Shown piece after piece: positions 8,374 to 17,870 of a DNA stretch of 64,000 nt. The DNA lies in assembly GCA_013152415.1 (NCBI GenBank), contig JAADGI010000035.1:1-64000 (forward strand), read 5' to 3'. The position numbers and the translations under genes were made by a program. The stretch is from Gammaproteobacteria bacterium. Its GTDB lineage: Bacteria; Pseudomonadota; Gammaproteobacteria; HyVt-429. Positions within the stretch are counted from its first letter, which is position 1. Every line of letters begins with the position of its first letter. The notes beneath the pieces are model-generated. The model saw only the letters and a list, made by a program, of their open reading frames with translations, was not told the origin of the DNA and ran no database searches.

Positions 8374-9279
8374 CTAGTAGAGTGCCAGTCTGTTTAGACA
8401 GCGTCGTTGATGGGTGTCGCCATGATCAACGGGAAGATTGATGCCAGGCAAGTGTAAACTGTAGTGTAGATCGGCATTGTGGGCGTCCACCACCCAACGG
8501 CATAGTTGACTGAGTCTGGCTTCCTTATCCATGTCCCCCAATAGATCCCAGTCCAGGTTCACCGTGTCCTGACCGGCACCGCCGAATTCCTTGGTAAGCA
8601 AAACCTGGCCACGGGCCACGGCCTTCCAGTGGATGTGCCGTGGGGGATCTCCGGGCCGATAGGCGCGTAGACCCAAAAAATCGTCACCTTCTGTTCGGGT
8701 GCCGCGGTCTTGATAACGCTGCCGATTCAGCACAAAGGAGAACGGTAACTCGCCTATGGGGCGAGGATAGACCAGGCAGTGCTGGTCAAGCTTCAATTTT
8801 TTCGACCAGGAAAAAAATATTCCCAATGGAAAATCACTGCTGAAGACCATTTCCGGTATCTTCAGGCGACCCCGCTGTGATGCCGGGACCGGGACCATGG
8901 CGCTCTGTGAAGTACCTGCCTGGACATCACAGCGTACGACCTCTTTACCACGATGGTGCAGGCGTAGAGCCACCTTGGGCAGAGCACTGTTATTGGTGAG
9001 GACAACGGTAAAATGGGCCAACTCACCTGCAAATACGGGTTCGCAAGGCCCCGCTTGTAGCTCTAGGCCAGCCAGATTTCGGTGGGTGTAGAGCATGGAC
9101 ACAAAGGCCATGGCACTCAAGAGGAAGGTGAATAAAAAGGCCAGGCTATTGTTGTAGTTCACCGACGCCAGCAGCATGGCGAATAATACAACGCTGAGGA
9201 TCATCCCCAAGCGGGTCGGCAGCATATAGAGCTTATGTCGGCCCAACATTACACCGCTTTTCAGTGCGGTGGTGGTCAC
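8374..9279 (-). CDS. DUF58 domain protein
   Basis: The 301-residue protein has two membrane helices near the N terminus (MILSVVLFAMLLASV, then LAFLFTFLLSAMAFVSMLY). The DUF58 signature follows in the C-terminal half: RQRYQDRGTRTEGDDFLGLRAYRPGDPPRHIHWKAVARG (shown in part, about residues 190-230), then a VWA-like segment beginning TVNLDWDLL. DUF58 proteins pair with MoxR ATPases. The gene starts 4 bp after the moxR stop codon and ends 4 bp before the transglutaminase gene, so the three are surely one operon. Confidence 0.9.
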   Translation of the reverse strand: MTTTALKSGVMLGRHKLYMLPTRLGMILSVVLFAMLLASVNYNNSLAFLFTFLLSAMAFVSMLYTHRNLAGLELQAGPCEPVFAGELAHFTVVLTNNSALPKVALRLHHRGKEVVRCDVQAGTSQSAMVPVPASQRGRLKIPEMVFSSDFPLGIFFSWSKKLKLDQHCLVYPRPIGELPFSFVLNRQRYQDRGTRTEGDDFLGLRAYRPGDPPRHIHWKAVARGQVLLTKEFGGAGQDTVNLDWDLLGDMDKEARLSQLCRWVVDAHNADLHYSLHLPGINLPVDHGDTHQRRCLNRLALY

Positions 9280-9283
9280 GGGG

Positions 9284-10195
9284 TTAGGCCACCGCCACCG
9301 ATTGACTCAAGCTTCGAATTTGATCAGCAACGGTGGCGGCTTGTTCATTTGCCTGTAGCCGGTGGTTGGCTACCGGCTCAAGCACCGTTTGCACGTCCTC
9401 CGGCAGCACCATGTCACGTCCCTCCATCAGTGCCCAGGCCCGGGCGCTACGCAACAGACCCAAGCCTGCCCGTGGTGACAGGCCACCATTAAAATCGGGG
9501 TGACGGCGGGTGGCCTCGATTATATCTTGCACATAGTCCAATAGAGCGGTGCTGGTACGGATATCATCCACACGCTGTTGTAGTTTGAGCAAGGACGGAC
9601 CGCTTAGTGTGGGTTGTAGATCACTCAGCATGGTCCGGCGGTCACCCCCGGTGAGCAGGCCGCGTTCCGCTTTGCGGCCCGGATAGCCCAATTCAATGCG
9701 CATGAGAAAACGGTCAAGCTGGGATTCCGGCAGAGGGAAGGTCCCTATTTGGTGGCGGGGATTTTGAGTGGCGATGACGAAAAAGGGTTGCGGTAGTCTG
9801 TGGGTCTCACCGTCATTAGTGACTTGGCGTTCTTCCATAGCCTCTAACAGAGCGCTTTGGGCCTTGGGTGTGGCGCGATTGATTTCATCAGCCAGTACCA
9901 CCGAGGCAAAGATAGGCCCAGGTTGAAAACGAAAGCGATTGGATTGTTGCTCAAAGATAGAGACACCGATGATGTCTGCGGGTAACAGGTCGCTGGTAAA
10001 CTGGATACGGTTGAACTCCAGACCCAGTACCCGGGCCAAGGCGTGGGCCAGGGTGGTCTTGCCCACACCGGGCAGATCTTCGATGAGTAGATGGCCCTTG
10101 GCCAACAGGCAACACAGGGCCAGCCGCAGGGCTTGGGGGTTACCGACGATGATTTGCCCAATTTGGTTGAGCGCTTTATCCAGGACGGAGTGCAT
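9284..10195 (-). CDS. MoxR-family AAA ATPase
   Basis: The protein is about 303 residues from the ATG at 10195 (MHSVLDKALNQIGQIIVGN), the normal N terminus for the family; a longer in-frame start exists at 10252. Walker A is EDLPGVGKTTLAHALA, Walker B is VVLADEINRATPK, and FFVIATQNP plus FPLPESQLDRFLMRI give sensor 1 and the arginine-finger region. MoxR ATPases act as chaperones that mature partner proteins. Here the partners are presumably the DUF58 protein and the transglutaminase directly downstream. Confidence 0.93.
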   Translation of the reverse strand: MHSVLDKALNQIGQIIVGNPQALRLALCCLLAKGHLLIEDLPGVGKTTLAHALARVLGLEFNRIQFTSDLLPADIIGVSIFEQQSNRFRFQPGPIFASVVLADEINRATPKAQSALLEAMEERQVTNDGETHRLPQPFFVIATQNPRHQIGTFPLPESQLDRFLMRIELGYPGRKAERGLLTGGDRRTMLSDLQPTLSGPSLLKLQQRVDDIRTSTALLDYVQDIIEATRRHPDFNGGLSPRAGLGLLRSARAWALMEGRDMVLPEDVQTVLEPVANHRLQANEQAATVADQIRSLSQSVAVA

Positions 10196-10218
10196 AGGAT
10201 GACGGGCCGGCTGATTCG

Positions 10219-10473
10219 TTAATCGAGGCCACAAGCCCTTGAAGGGCAACAACCACCACTAGCACAGGCCGGTTCCGGGTTGTTTAGGGCTGAGCTAGCG
10301 ACCACATTGCCACCGGTGGCCAACCGATGTACCGGTGTATTGGCGGGGGTCGGACCCGTATCAATGCCCGCACAGGCGCAGAGTTCTCCCCAATTCTGGA
10401 GATGGGTGTTCATGGGGTGGTGGACTTCCACCACCCGGTGGTTGTGGTCACATCGATAATCATATGTGGGCAT
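10219..10473 (-). CDS. FmdB-like zinc-ribbon protein
   Basis: The 84-residue protein opens with MPTYDYRC, the hallmark of the FmdB/CxxC_CXXC_SSSS small regulatory family. The ribbon is degenerate: the first pair reads CDHNH instead of CxxC, and the second is CAC at residues 32-34. The tail ends GGCCPSRACGLD, a Cys/Gly tail seen in some family members. Function is unknown. It ends 24 bp before the MoxR start and may be the first gene of that operon. Confidence 0.7.
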   Translation of the reverse strand: MPTYDYRCDHNHRVVEVHHPMNTHLQNWGELCACAGIDTGPTPANTPVHRLATGGNVVASSALNNPEPACASGGCCPSRACGLD

Positions 10474-10882
10474 CTTGGTATCCAGTGAAAATAGAGAGTG
10501 TGGTTTTCATAGGGCGATCTTACCGAGTTTTCACTACCAATGGCAGCCAGGACCGTGGATCCCGGGGGCAGCTTGCCGGTCAATCACCAGAAAACCAGGC
10601 TTTCCTTTTGTGGTGCTGGTGTCATCGCTAAATCAGAGATCGTTGCTACACTAACAAGGGTATCGGGGCCCGGCACTTTTCCGCCGGTCTCCTGTGGGCT
10701 GCCATTCATCTCAACGAGGTTGAGGTGGGAATAAATCCCACCTATATTGAAGTGTATGCGCAGGGGAGCCCGGTTTCCAGGGTCTCCATCAATGGTAATT
10801 TAAGTATACCAAGCTAATGAATGACCACGGCGACCCGAGGCGGTTTGGCGTTTGGTCACACACACGAAGAGAGGTTTGTTTT
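10474..10882. other. intergenic region, possible cryptic coding remnant
   Basis: No complete gene was seen. On the plus strand, one frame from about 10634 to 10819 is open and reads protein-like (HLNEVEVGINPTYIEVYAQG, then SINGNLSIPS and a stop). It has no good start codon, so it may be a gene remnant or chance. A ribosome site (GAGAGG, 10869-10874) belongs to the lipoprotein gene that follows. Confidence 0.3.
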
Positions 10883-11395
10883 ATGGGTTTATTTAAAGCG
10901 TCAGCCGCGCTTAGTGCGCTGCTGTTTCTTGGTGCCTGTGGTGGCGGCGGTGGTACGAGTAGCGGTGGTGGAGGTACAGCGCAGTCTGGCACATACAGTG
11001 GCACCTTTAGCATCACTTTGGCCACTACGGTCAATTCCCAGGATGAAAGTGGTGCCATCGTTTTGGTAGTCAACGGTGGTGTTGTAACACGTGATCCGGC
11101 TAGTGATGGTTCTTCGGGGTCTGTGGCGGGGAGCAGCTTTACGATCAGTAATGAAGCGGGTGCTTTTTTGAGTCAGACCGGTGTGAATTGCAGTGGGACC
11201 GTTACCCAAACGGGCACCTTTGCCGGTAACAGTGTGAGCGGCAGCTTCTCGGCAACGGGATTGGTGTGTAACGGTACTGCTTTCAAGTTGACCGGTAGTT
11301 ATAGCGCTACTTTGTCGCAGGCTAGTGCAACCGCCAAGGCGGGGCGGGGCTTCAAGCAAATGATGCGCCGGGCCACACGGCAGTCCTCTGATTAA
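10883..11395 (+). CDS. putative lipoprotein
   Basis: The 170-residue protein starts at the ATG at 10883 with a ribosome site; the longer frame from 10817 is not supported. The signal ends in a lipobox, LFLGAC, with Cys19 as the likely lipidated residue, followed by a Gly/Ser linker (GGGGGTSSGGGG). The remaining domain is Ser/Thr/Gly-rich and beta-looking, with two Cys (NCSGTV and LVCNGTAF) that may form a disulfide. No family was recognised. It heads a set of four plus-strand envelope-related genes. Confidence 0.7.
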   Translation: MGLFKASAALSALLFLGACGGGGGTSSGGGGTAQSGTYSGTFSITLATTVNSQDESGAIVLVVNGGVVTRDPASDGSSGSVAGSSFTISNEAGAFLSQTGVNCSGTVTQTGTFAGNSVSGSFSATGLVCNGTAFKLTGSYSATLSQASATAKAGRGFKQMMRRATRQSSD

Positions 11396-11442
11396 ATCAT
11401 TTGTGTCCCAATTTTATTAAATATTATTGCAGGAGAAGGAAT

Positions 11443-11892
11443 ATGAGAAAGACGACGTTGACAATCTCTGTGTTGAGTACGCTGATCCCGATTTCGGGTG
11501 CAATTGCCAGTATTGATGTAAAGCCATTCGCACCATCACTTGCGCAGTCGGCATCTCCCAGGTCGATGGTCTCACAACCACTGAGCCAGGGCCGCAGTGA
11601 TTCAAATCTTATGGTGAGTGATGTTAAAGATGCGATTGGTGGCCAGATCAAAACACGTGTAGAAACCGGGGAATTTGGTGAGAATGACAGGGGTGAACCC
11701 GAACATGAAGGCCGAGAGGACTTCGATAAAATTGAAGAGGGTGGCGAGAAAGGCGACGACGACAAGAATGACAACGGTAGCGATGACGATAAGGATGACC
11801 ATAAGGATGGTGGCGAGAACGATAACGGTGGCGATGACGATAAGGATGACGATAACGAAAAAGGTGAAACTCACGATAAGGGCAGCAGCTAG
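11443..11892 (+). CDS. secreted Asp-rich acidic repeat protein
   Basis: The 149-residue protein starts at the ATG behind AGGAGAAGGA. A signal peptide (TLTISVLSTLIPISGAIAS) is followed by a low-complexity middle. The last 50 residues are almost all Asp, Lys, Asn, Gly and Glu, built from two 17-residue repeats of the form DNGxDDDKDDxxxxGEx (51-bp DNA repeats at about 11772-11870). Such tails often bind calcium or other cations. No family was recognised. It lies between a lipoprotein gene and an outer-membrane barrel gene. Confidence 0.7.
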   Translation: MRKTTLTISVLSTLIPISGAIASIDVKPFAPSLAQSASPRSMVSQPLSQGRSDSNLMVSDVKDAIGGQIKTRVETGEFGENDRGEPEHEGREDFDKIEEGGEKGDDDKNDNGSDDDKDDHKDGGENDNGGDDDKDDDNEKGETHDKGSS

Positions 11893-11985
11893 TGTGGTTG
11901 TGATTACAATCAGGTCATTTCGTGGTGGGCTTTGTTCACATGTAAATGATACGTTGCCCAGAATAGCAGCAAGCGCATATCAATA

Positions 11986-12999
11986 GTGTTTTGTAAACGC
12001 GGTTTTAACCTGGCGGTATTGCTGCTGGGGGGGCTTGGTTCGACTCAAGGTATGGCGGCTACCCAGCTGTTGGCAGGGGTGGAGCAGCAATACGAGAGTA
12101 ACGCCTGGTTGTTATCCCCCCAGGAGCGCGCAGGTTATAAAAATAATCCCACAAGTCCACGATTTGCCGGAATCCAGTCGATTTCCGACTGGTCTCTGTC
12201 GCCTTATATAGTGCTGCGTTACCGGCCTGACAAAAAAAAGAATACCCCGCGCTACAGGGTACTCATTGAAACACAGCGTTATCGGCAAAATACGCTGCTG
12301 GACAATGAGAACTTTTATATGGATGTGCGCAAGCGAATTTCCAAAGAACTGGATGCCAGGTTTTATGTCAATTATTCGCCCAATGTCTATGTTGGAGAAA
12401 CTGACAGTGTGGCAGCAGATGGAGCGCTGACGGAGGAGTTTGTGGCCAGCTATATGGCGGGTGGTGCGATAACACGGTTTTTAGGGGATTCAAATCGTAT
12501 GCGGGTGTCGGGTTTCGTGGCCCGTGATGACTACACCCAGGGATTTAATAATCAGGATGCGACCACCTTTCAGCTGGGGGTGTCAGGGCAGCACCGCCTG
12601 AATACCCGGATGACAGCCCAGGGTCAGTTATCGTATGAGACCAAAGATACGGGACAGGCACACCGAGGTCTGGGTGTTCCAGCGACTAATGATATTTCGT
12701 CTGACCGGTTTAGCCTTAATGCCGGGCTCAATTTCAGGTTAGATAACAAAACCCGGTTGTTTGCAAAATATTATTATTATTTAAAATCTTACTCTACCCA
12801 AAACAAATTTGATAATGCCTACTTTGGGCGTAAGGATGCACGGCACAAGATCAAGCTCGGGCTAAAAAGAAAACTGGTGGGAACCTGGCGAGTGAGGGCA
12901 TCAGCCCAGTATATGCAAAAAGACTCAAACTTGCGGCCAGATCTCTATGATTATGATGCCTTGAGCACCCGTATCAGCGTGGAGAAAAAATTTAAATAG
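11986..12999 (+). CDS. outer-membrane beta-barrel protein
   Basis: The protein is about 337 residues, counted from a GTG at 11986 with little ribosome-site support, so the start is uncertain. A signal peptide (FNLAVLLLGGLGSTQGMAA) precedes alternating hydrophobic and polar strands typical of a barrel, for example YRVLIETQRYRQNTLLDN, RLFAKYYYYLKSY and TRISVEKKFK, with an aromatic/basic C terminus. The family resembles surface-exposed beta-barrels of unknown role (capsule- or EPS-linked TIGR03016-like proteins are an alternative). The dioxygenase gene follows after 20 bp, so the two are probably co-transcribed. Confidence 0.7.
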   Translation: MFCKRGFNLAVLLLGGLGSTQGMAATQLLAGVEQQYESNAWLLSPQERAGYKNNPTSPRFAGIQSISDWSLSPYIVLRYRPDKKKNTPRYRVLIETQRYRQNTLLDNENFYMDVRKRISKELDARFYVNYSPNVYVGETDSVAADGALTEEFVASYMAGGAITRFLGDSNRMRVSGFVARDDYTQGFNNQDATTFQLGVSGQHRLNTRMTAQGQLSYETKDTGQAHRGLGVPATNDISSDRFSLNAGLNFRLDNKTRLFAKYYYYLKSYSTQNKFDNAYFGRKDARHKIKLGLKRKLVGTWRVRASAQYMQKDSNLRPDLYDYDALSTRISVEKKFK

Positions 13000-13019
13000 C
13001 ATTTTATTGGACATAAAAA

Positions 13020-13691
13020 ATGCATTTGGTTATTGCAGACATACTGAACAAAAAAGAACTTGGTTTTATCTCCAGAATTCTGGACCAGGGTGAATTTGAA
13101 GATGGGAGATTGACCGCGGGTAAGGTCGCGGCTCGGGTTAAAAACAACCTTCAGTTCAAAAAGACGGACGACAATCGTAAGCATCTGAATAATACGGTCA
13201 TCAAGGCACTCAATGGCTCAGATGTTTTTCGTTCTGCGGTGTTGCCGAAGCGGATACATCGACCCCTCTTTGGTCGTTATGAGTCTGGCATGGAGTATGG
13301 TTATCACGTCGATGCGGCACTCATGGATAAGCCCAATACCCTGCGAACCGATGTCTCTGTGACAGTTTTTCTCAATGATCCGGGAGACTATGATGGCGGT
13401 GAATTGACCATTGATAGTAGTCTGGGTGAGCAGAAGATTAAACTACCGGCCGGATATGCCTTCGCCTATCCATCCTCCACCCTGCATCGGGTTGCACCAG
13501 TGACCCGAGGTGTACGGCTGGTGGCGGTGACCTGGGCCCACAGTTATATACGCGACCCGGCACAGCGTGAGATCTTGTTTGACTTGCGCCGAGTCTGCCT
13601 GGGACTGACCGCCCTCCATGCAGACAGCGATGAGGCCGGTTTGGCCAACAAGACCCACACCAATCTGCTCAGGATGTGGGCTGAAAGTTAA
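13020..13691 (+). CDS. PKHD-type Fe(II)/2-oxoglutarate dioxygenase, PiuC/YbiX family
   Basis: The 223-residue cytoplasmic enzyme has the iron triad His96-x-Asp98 (GYHVDAAL) and His156 (TLHRV), with Arg166 as the 2-oxoglutarate ligand. VSVTVFLNDPGDYDGGEL and LPAGYAFAYPSSTLHRVAPV are the conserved core blocks. The length is normal for PiuC/YbiX. Family members are usually next to TonB siderophore receptors and respond to iron, but no such receptor is here. The neighbours are a barrel protein and an Asp-rich secreted protein. The substrate is unknown. Confidence 0.88.
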   Translation: MHLVIADILNKKELGFISRILDQGEFEDGRLTAGKVAARVKNNLQFKKTDDNRKHLNNTVIKALNGSDVFRSAVLPKRIHRPLFGRYESGMEYGYHVDAALMDKPNTLRTDVSVTVFLNDPGDYDGGELTIDSSLGEQKIKLPAGYAFAYPSSTLHRVAPVTRGVRLVAVTWAHSYIRDPAQREILFDLRRVCLGLTALHADSDEAGLANKTHTNLLRMWAES

Positions 13692-13890
13692 AGACCCCGA
13701 CGTGGGTTTCTGTACTTGGTGGGACACCATAGCTGCGCTACCACTGCTGCTGTTTACTGTATAGCTTGATAGCTTGGTTGTCGTAGGGCTGGCTAAGTCC
13801 TTGTTGTCTCTATAGAATTCACCCACCACCCAAGGGGCCACACAAGGCAATTATGGGTTGGCCCCACAATTTGGGCCAGAGTAAGCAGAT

Positions 13891-15765
13891 ATGATCCATC
13901 CACAACAATTTGATGTCATTATCATCGGTGGTGGCCACGCCGGTACCGAGGCTGCGGCTGTGGCTGCACGCATGGGTGTGCGCACCTTGTTGCTTACTCA
14001 CAATATAGAGACACTGGGTCAGATGTCCTGCAACCCAGCCATCGGCGGTATTGGCAAGGGCCACTTGGTAAAGGAAGTTGATGCCTTGGGTGGCATCATG
14101 GCCCAGGCCACTGATCGGGCCGGTATCCAGTTTCGCACCTTGAATTCGCGTAAGGGCCCGGCAGTACGGGCCACCCGTGCCCAGGCCGACCGGGTCTTGT
14201 ACAAAGCTGCTGTACGTAGAGCCATAGAAAACCAGACTAAACTATCGGTATTTCAACAAGCAGTAGACGATCTCATCGTTGAGGGTGGGCGTGTTGCTGG
14301 GGTGGTTACCCAGATGGGGCTCCGTTTTCGTGCGCCAACGGTGGTACTTACCGCCGGGACTTTTTTGGGGGGTCGTATACATATCGGCATGACAAATTTT
14401 TTAGGGGGCCGTGCCGGCGATGTACCGGCCAATGCCTTGGCTGCGCGCCTGCGTGAATTACCTTTTCGGGTGGATAGACTGAAGACCGGCACCCCGCCAC
14501 GTATTGATGGCCGCAGCATTGATTATACTTCTTTGTCAGAACAACCCGGTGACGTACCGACTCCGGTATTTTCCTATTTGGGTAATGTTACAGAACACCC
14601 CCGTCAGTTGTCTTGCCACATTACCTATACCTGTGAACAGACCCATGACATTATTCGTGATGGCCTGGACCGTTCACCCCTGTTTACCGGTGTTATCGAA
14701 GCTAATGGACCTCGTTATTGTCCTTCTATCGAAGACAAGGTGATGCGCTTTGCCGACAAGACTCAGCACCAGATCTTTGTGGAACCCGAAGGTTTGGATA
14801 CCCACGAGGTCTATCCCAACGGAATTTCCACCAGCCTACCCTTCGATGTGCAGTTGGCGTTTATCCGCTCTATAAAAGGGTTTGAAAATGCCCATATCAC
14901 CCGGCCAGGCTATGCCATTGAATACGATTATTTTGATCCCCGTGGCCTAAACCCAACCCTTGAAACCCAGTCTGTACCGGGACTGTTTTTTGCCGGCCAG
15001 ATCAACGGCACCACGGGCTACGAAGAGGCTGCCGCCCAGGGTCTGCTTGTGGGCATCAATGCGGCACTCCAGGTTCAGGGTAAATCTCCCTGGTATCCGC
15101 GTCGAGATGAGGCCTATCTGGGGGTGTTGGTGGATGATCTTATTACCCGTGGTACCACTGAGCCCTACCGGATGTTTACCTCACGTGCCGAGTATAGACT
15201 GCTGCTAAGGGAGGACAACGCCGATCTGCGTCTGACCGAAATCGGCCACAGGCTCGGTGCGGTGGGGGATGAACGCTGGAAAATATTTTGCAAAAAACGT
15301 GATGCCATCGAGCAAGAGCAGCAACGGTTGCGTGATACCTGGTTACGTCCCAGTACGGTGTCAGAGGGTGAGGCCACGCGGGTACTGGGCCAAGCCCTTG
15401 GCAAGGAGGCGAATCTGATGGATCTGTTACGTCGGCCGGATGTGAACTACAGTACCCTAATGACTTTATCCGGTAGTGGAGATCCGGTCGGTGATGTCGC
15501 CGTTGCCGAGCAGGTTGAAGTACAGGCCAAATATGCCGGTTATATTGAACGTCAACACAATGAAATTGCTCGCCACCGCCGCCACGAGGAGACCCGGCTG
15601 CCGGGTGATATGGATTACAATACAGTGCGCGGTCTTTCCAAAGAGGTGGAGCAAAAACTTATTGCCCATCGCCCTGTTACCATCGGTCAGGCATCACGTA
15701 TCGCCGGTGTTACTCCGGCGGCGATTTCTTTGTTGCTGGTACACTTGAAGAAGAAAACTGCCTAG
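13891..15765 (+). CDS. mnmG: tRNA uridine-5-carboxymethylaminomethyl enzyme MnmG
   Basis: The 624-residue FAD protein works with MnmE to install the cmnm5 group on U34 of several tRNAs. The FAD-binding GGGHAG is at residues 13-18. Conserved blocks include [41 protein letters not shown] (with the conserved Cys) and [17 protein letters not shown]. The C-terminal MnmE-binding helical region ends [19 protein letters not shown]. The length matches E. coli MnmG (629). It stands alone; mnmE, rsmG and parA, its common neighbours, are absent. Confidence 0.97.
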   Translation: MIHPQQFDVIIIGGGHAGTEAAAVAARMGVRTLLLTHNIETLGQMSCNPAIGGIGKGHLVKEVDALGGIMAQATDRAGIQFRTLNSRKGPAVRATRAQADRVLYKAAVRRAIENQTKLSVFQQAVDDLIVEGGRVAGVVTQMGLRFRAPTVVLTAGTFLGGRIHIGMTNFLGGRAGDVPANALAARLRELPFRVDRLKTGTPPRIDGRSIDYTSLSEQPGDVPTPVFSYLGNVTEHPRQLSCHITYTCEQTHDIIRDGLDRSPLFTGVIEANGPRYCPSIEDKVMRFADKTQHQIFVEPEGLDTHEVYPNGISTSLPFDVQLAFIRSIKGFENAHITRPGYAIEYDYFDPRGLNPTLETQSVPGLFFAGQINGTTGYEEAAAQGLLVGINAALQVQGKSPWYPRRDEAYLGVLVDDLITRGTTEPYRMFTSRAEYRLLLREDNADLRLTEIGHRLGAVGDERWKIFCKKRDAIEQEQQRLRDTWLRPSTVSEGEATRVLGQALGKEANLMDLLRRPDVNYSTLMTLSGSGDPVGDVAVAEQVEVQAKYAGYIERQHNEIARHRRHEETRLPGDMDYNTVRGLSKEVEQKLIAHRPVTIGQASRIAGVTPAAISLLLVHLKKKTA

Positions 15766-15979
15766 GGGTTTGCCCTGTTCCTCCTATTCTGTTGAGTCGT
15801 CAGCACCAGACCACATGTGGGCAGTATGCTGCGCAGAGGTATTCCTCTGGGTAGACATTACGCGTTGAATCTTTTGCTGGTGGTGTAGTCCCATGTTAGG
15901 TGGTTTTAGTCTCTAAACAGGGCAAATTCCCCACTGCCTGCAGCAAAGCAGCTCAATAACGATACAAATTGGAGGAGTA

Positions 15980-16441
15980 ATGATGCGCGGTATTTTTGTC
16001 GCCAGTCTTTTAGTGCTATTTTTCATCCCGTTGGCCCAGGCCGACAACGGAATCATCACCAAAAAAAGCGCCAATAGCGTTGGTGCCACCTTGGATTGTC
16101 TCGAGAAAACACTGAAGGTTAAGGGCCTGGCGGTATTTGCCCGGGTCAACCACACCGCCGGGGCAAAAAAGGTGGGCCTGTCCATGCGTCCCACCGAGTT
16201 GCTGATTTTTGGTAACCCCAAGATGGGCACCCCTTTGATGAACAGTAAGCAGACCATGGGGCTGGATCTGCCTATGAAGGTCCTGGCCTGGGAAGACGCC
16301 AAGGGTCAGGTATGGGTCAGCTATAACGATCCCGTTTATTTGGCTAACCGTCATACGGTAACGGATCATCCGGCCATCATCAAAAAAATGACCGGTGCTC
16401 TGGGCATGTTTACCGATAGGGCTGCCACCAAAGGATGTTGA
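15980..16441 (+). CDS. DUF302 family secreted protein
   Basis: The 153-residue protein follows a strong GGAGG site and has a signal peptide (IFVASLLVLFFIPLAQA). The DUF302 domain fills the rest: SVGATLDCLEKTLKVKGLAVFARVNHTAGA, then LLIFGNPKMGTPLM (shown in part), LDLPMKVLAWED and VWVSYNDPVYLANRH. DUF302 proteins are small periplasmic or cytosolic proteins of unknown role, frequent in sulfur-oxidising bacteria. It is monocistronic and followed by a clear terminator. Confidence 0.9.
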   Translation: MMRGIFVASLLVLFFIPLAQADNGIITKKSANSVGATLDCLEKTLKVKGLAVFARVNHTAGAKKVGLSMRPTELLIFGNPKMGTPLMNSKQTMGLDLPMKVLAWEDAKGQVWVSYNDPVYLANRHTVTDHPAIIKKMTGALGMFTDRAATKGC

Positions 16442-16460
16442 AGACGTGGCTTGTTAGCTA

Positions 16461-16491
16461 GGAATCAGGACTTTAGTCCTGATTCCGTTTT
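16461..16491 (+). terminator. rho-independent terminator after the DUF302 gene
   Basis: GGAATCAGGAC and GTCCTGATTCC form a perfect 11-bp stem with a TTTA loop, followed by GTTTTC. Confidence 0.85.
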
Positions 16492-16571
16492 CAATGATTG
16501 CCTGTAAATGGCAGGCCCCCAACGTGGGTTCACGGAGGTCATACGCCGCCATCGGTGATCTGGGGGGCTAC

Positions 16572-17510
16572 CTATTGTCCGACTGCGATCTGTCGGGTTT
16601 TTAGCATCTTTAACCAAGTGGCAATGGCATCTTCAAAAGGGACAGTGCCGGCATTGCGGATGATGATTTTGCCTTCTTCACTGCGCACATAGGCAACAAA
16701 TTTGGCGATTTCCTCATCTTTTTTGGCGCGCATCGGCGTCACCAGGTAAAGAGGTCGGTATAGCATATAACCCCCATCTTTGATCATGGCGAAGCTGGGT
16801 TCAATGCCTTCCACTTTAAGCATTTTCACGTCACGTTTTCTGGCGCTGCTGAACCCTGAAATACCGATACCGTTGATATTTTTGGCAATACCTTTTTCCA
16901 ATGGACCAGAAGAGGGCATGATATGCCGGGCGACAAACTCCTGATCAAAGTCTTGAAATACTAGTTCCCTGATGGACCGGCCGACGCCAGAAATTTTACC
17001 CTTACGTATATACAGTTCTACCGGGGCGTTATTTCCACCGAGTTGGCTCCAATTTGTGATCTTGCCGGTATAGAGTTGGCGAATTTGTTTCAGACTAATA
17101 TCGGATAGTGGATTGTCCTTATGCACGATGATTACCAGGGCGTCCCAGGCCACCGGCTGCATACGTACCCCTCGCTCGGGAGGTATGGGGGAAATCCCGT
17201 TCTCGGTGTGGATGAGATCCCGGCAACTGCCACCTATGTTAACTTTTCCTGAAGCTACCTGGCGAATACCCTTGGTAGCGCCGCCACCTTTGAGATCGAT
17301 TTTGACACCGGTCTTTTTTTCGTAGGCCGTGGCGATTTCTGACATAAAGGCCTTTTTTGAAATACCGCAACCGGCCCAGGTTAGGACCTTTTCGGCTGCA
17401 CTTATGGACTGTCCATTGAGAAGGGGGGCGAAAATCAAGCCCAGGCCCACTAACACCAGGGTGGGCCCAGCAATTCGGACTTGGGGAATATCAGCGTATC
17501 TACTTAACAT
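16572..17510 (-). CDS. PstS-like phosphate-binding periplasmic protein
   Basis: The protein is about 312 residues from the ATG at 17510, which has an AAGGAG site upstream. A membrane-anchored or cleaved signal (PTLVLVGLGLIFAPLLNGQSISA) precedes a type-2 periplasmic-binding fold: GCGISKKAFMSEIATAYEKK, LKGGGATKGIRQVASGKVNI, LVIIVHKDNPLSDISLKQIRQ and LYTGKITNWSQLGG. These are the standard PstS/PBP-like domain blocks. Phosphate or another oxyanion is the likely ligand. No pstCAB genes are near, so it may serve in sensing or with a distant transporter. Confidence 0.85.
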   Translation of the reverse strand: MLSRYADIPQVRIAGPTLVLVGLGLIFAPLLNGQSISAAEKVLTWAGCGISKKAFMSEIATAYEKKTGVKIDLKGGGATKGIRQVASGKVNIGGSCRDLIHTENGISPIPPERGVRMQPVAWDALVIIVHKDNPLSDISLKQIRQLYTGKITNWSQLGGNNAPVELYIRKGKISGVGRSIRELVFQDFDQEFVARHIMPSSGPLEKGIAKNINGIGISGFSSARKRDVKMLKVEGIEPSFAMIKDGGYMLYRPLYLVTPMRAKKDEEIAKFVAYVRSEEGKIIIRNAGTVPFEDAIATWLKMLKTRQIAVGQ

Positions 17511-17645
17511 CGCGGATGGACACTCCTTGAAAAGTGAGTGGCAAACAATAGCGCCCAGCCACACTGGGCATAATGTCCACTGCGACCGAGTTCCATAATA
17601 GCGGTTACGCCTAAAACATCAAGACATAGAGCACAGATCCATGAA

Positions 17646-17870
17646 TTAGTGCATGGAGGTGTCATCTTGGGACAGCTGGGCTTGTACCAGCTGTGCCATT
17701 TGGCCTACCGTGAGATTGTCGGGGACGTCGCGGACGGTCGAGAACCAGATTTCCTCAATCTGGGCGCCGGGGCCGATGTTCTCTTTGGTTACCAAAGGCC
17801 AACCCACAAACACACCGCGTTGCCCATTTTCCAGTTCCAGGGTGACCAGCTGTAAAGGCAGTGTTTTCAT
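17646..17870 (-). CDS. small hypothetical protein
   Basis: The 74-residue soluble protein (LPLQLVTLELENGQRGVFVG...) was not recognised. It has a beta-like first half and a helical, Gln-rich C-terminal segment (VGQMAQLVQAQLSQDD). No signal peptide or metal motif is present. The codon use resembles the neighbours. It lies alone on the minus strand downstream of a region without genes. Confidence 0.55.
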   Translation of the reverse strand: MKTLPLQLVTLELENGQRGVFVGWPLVTKENIGPGAQIEEIWFSTVRDVPDNLTVGQMAQLVQAQLSQDDTSMH

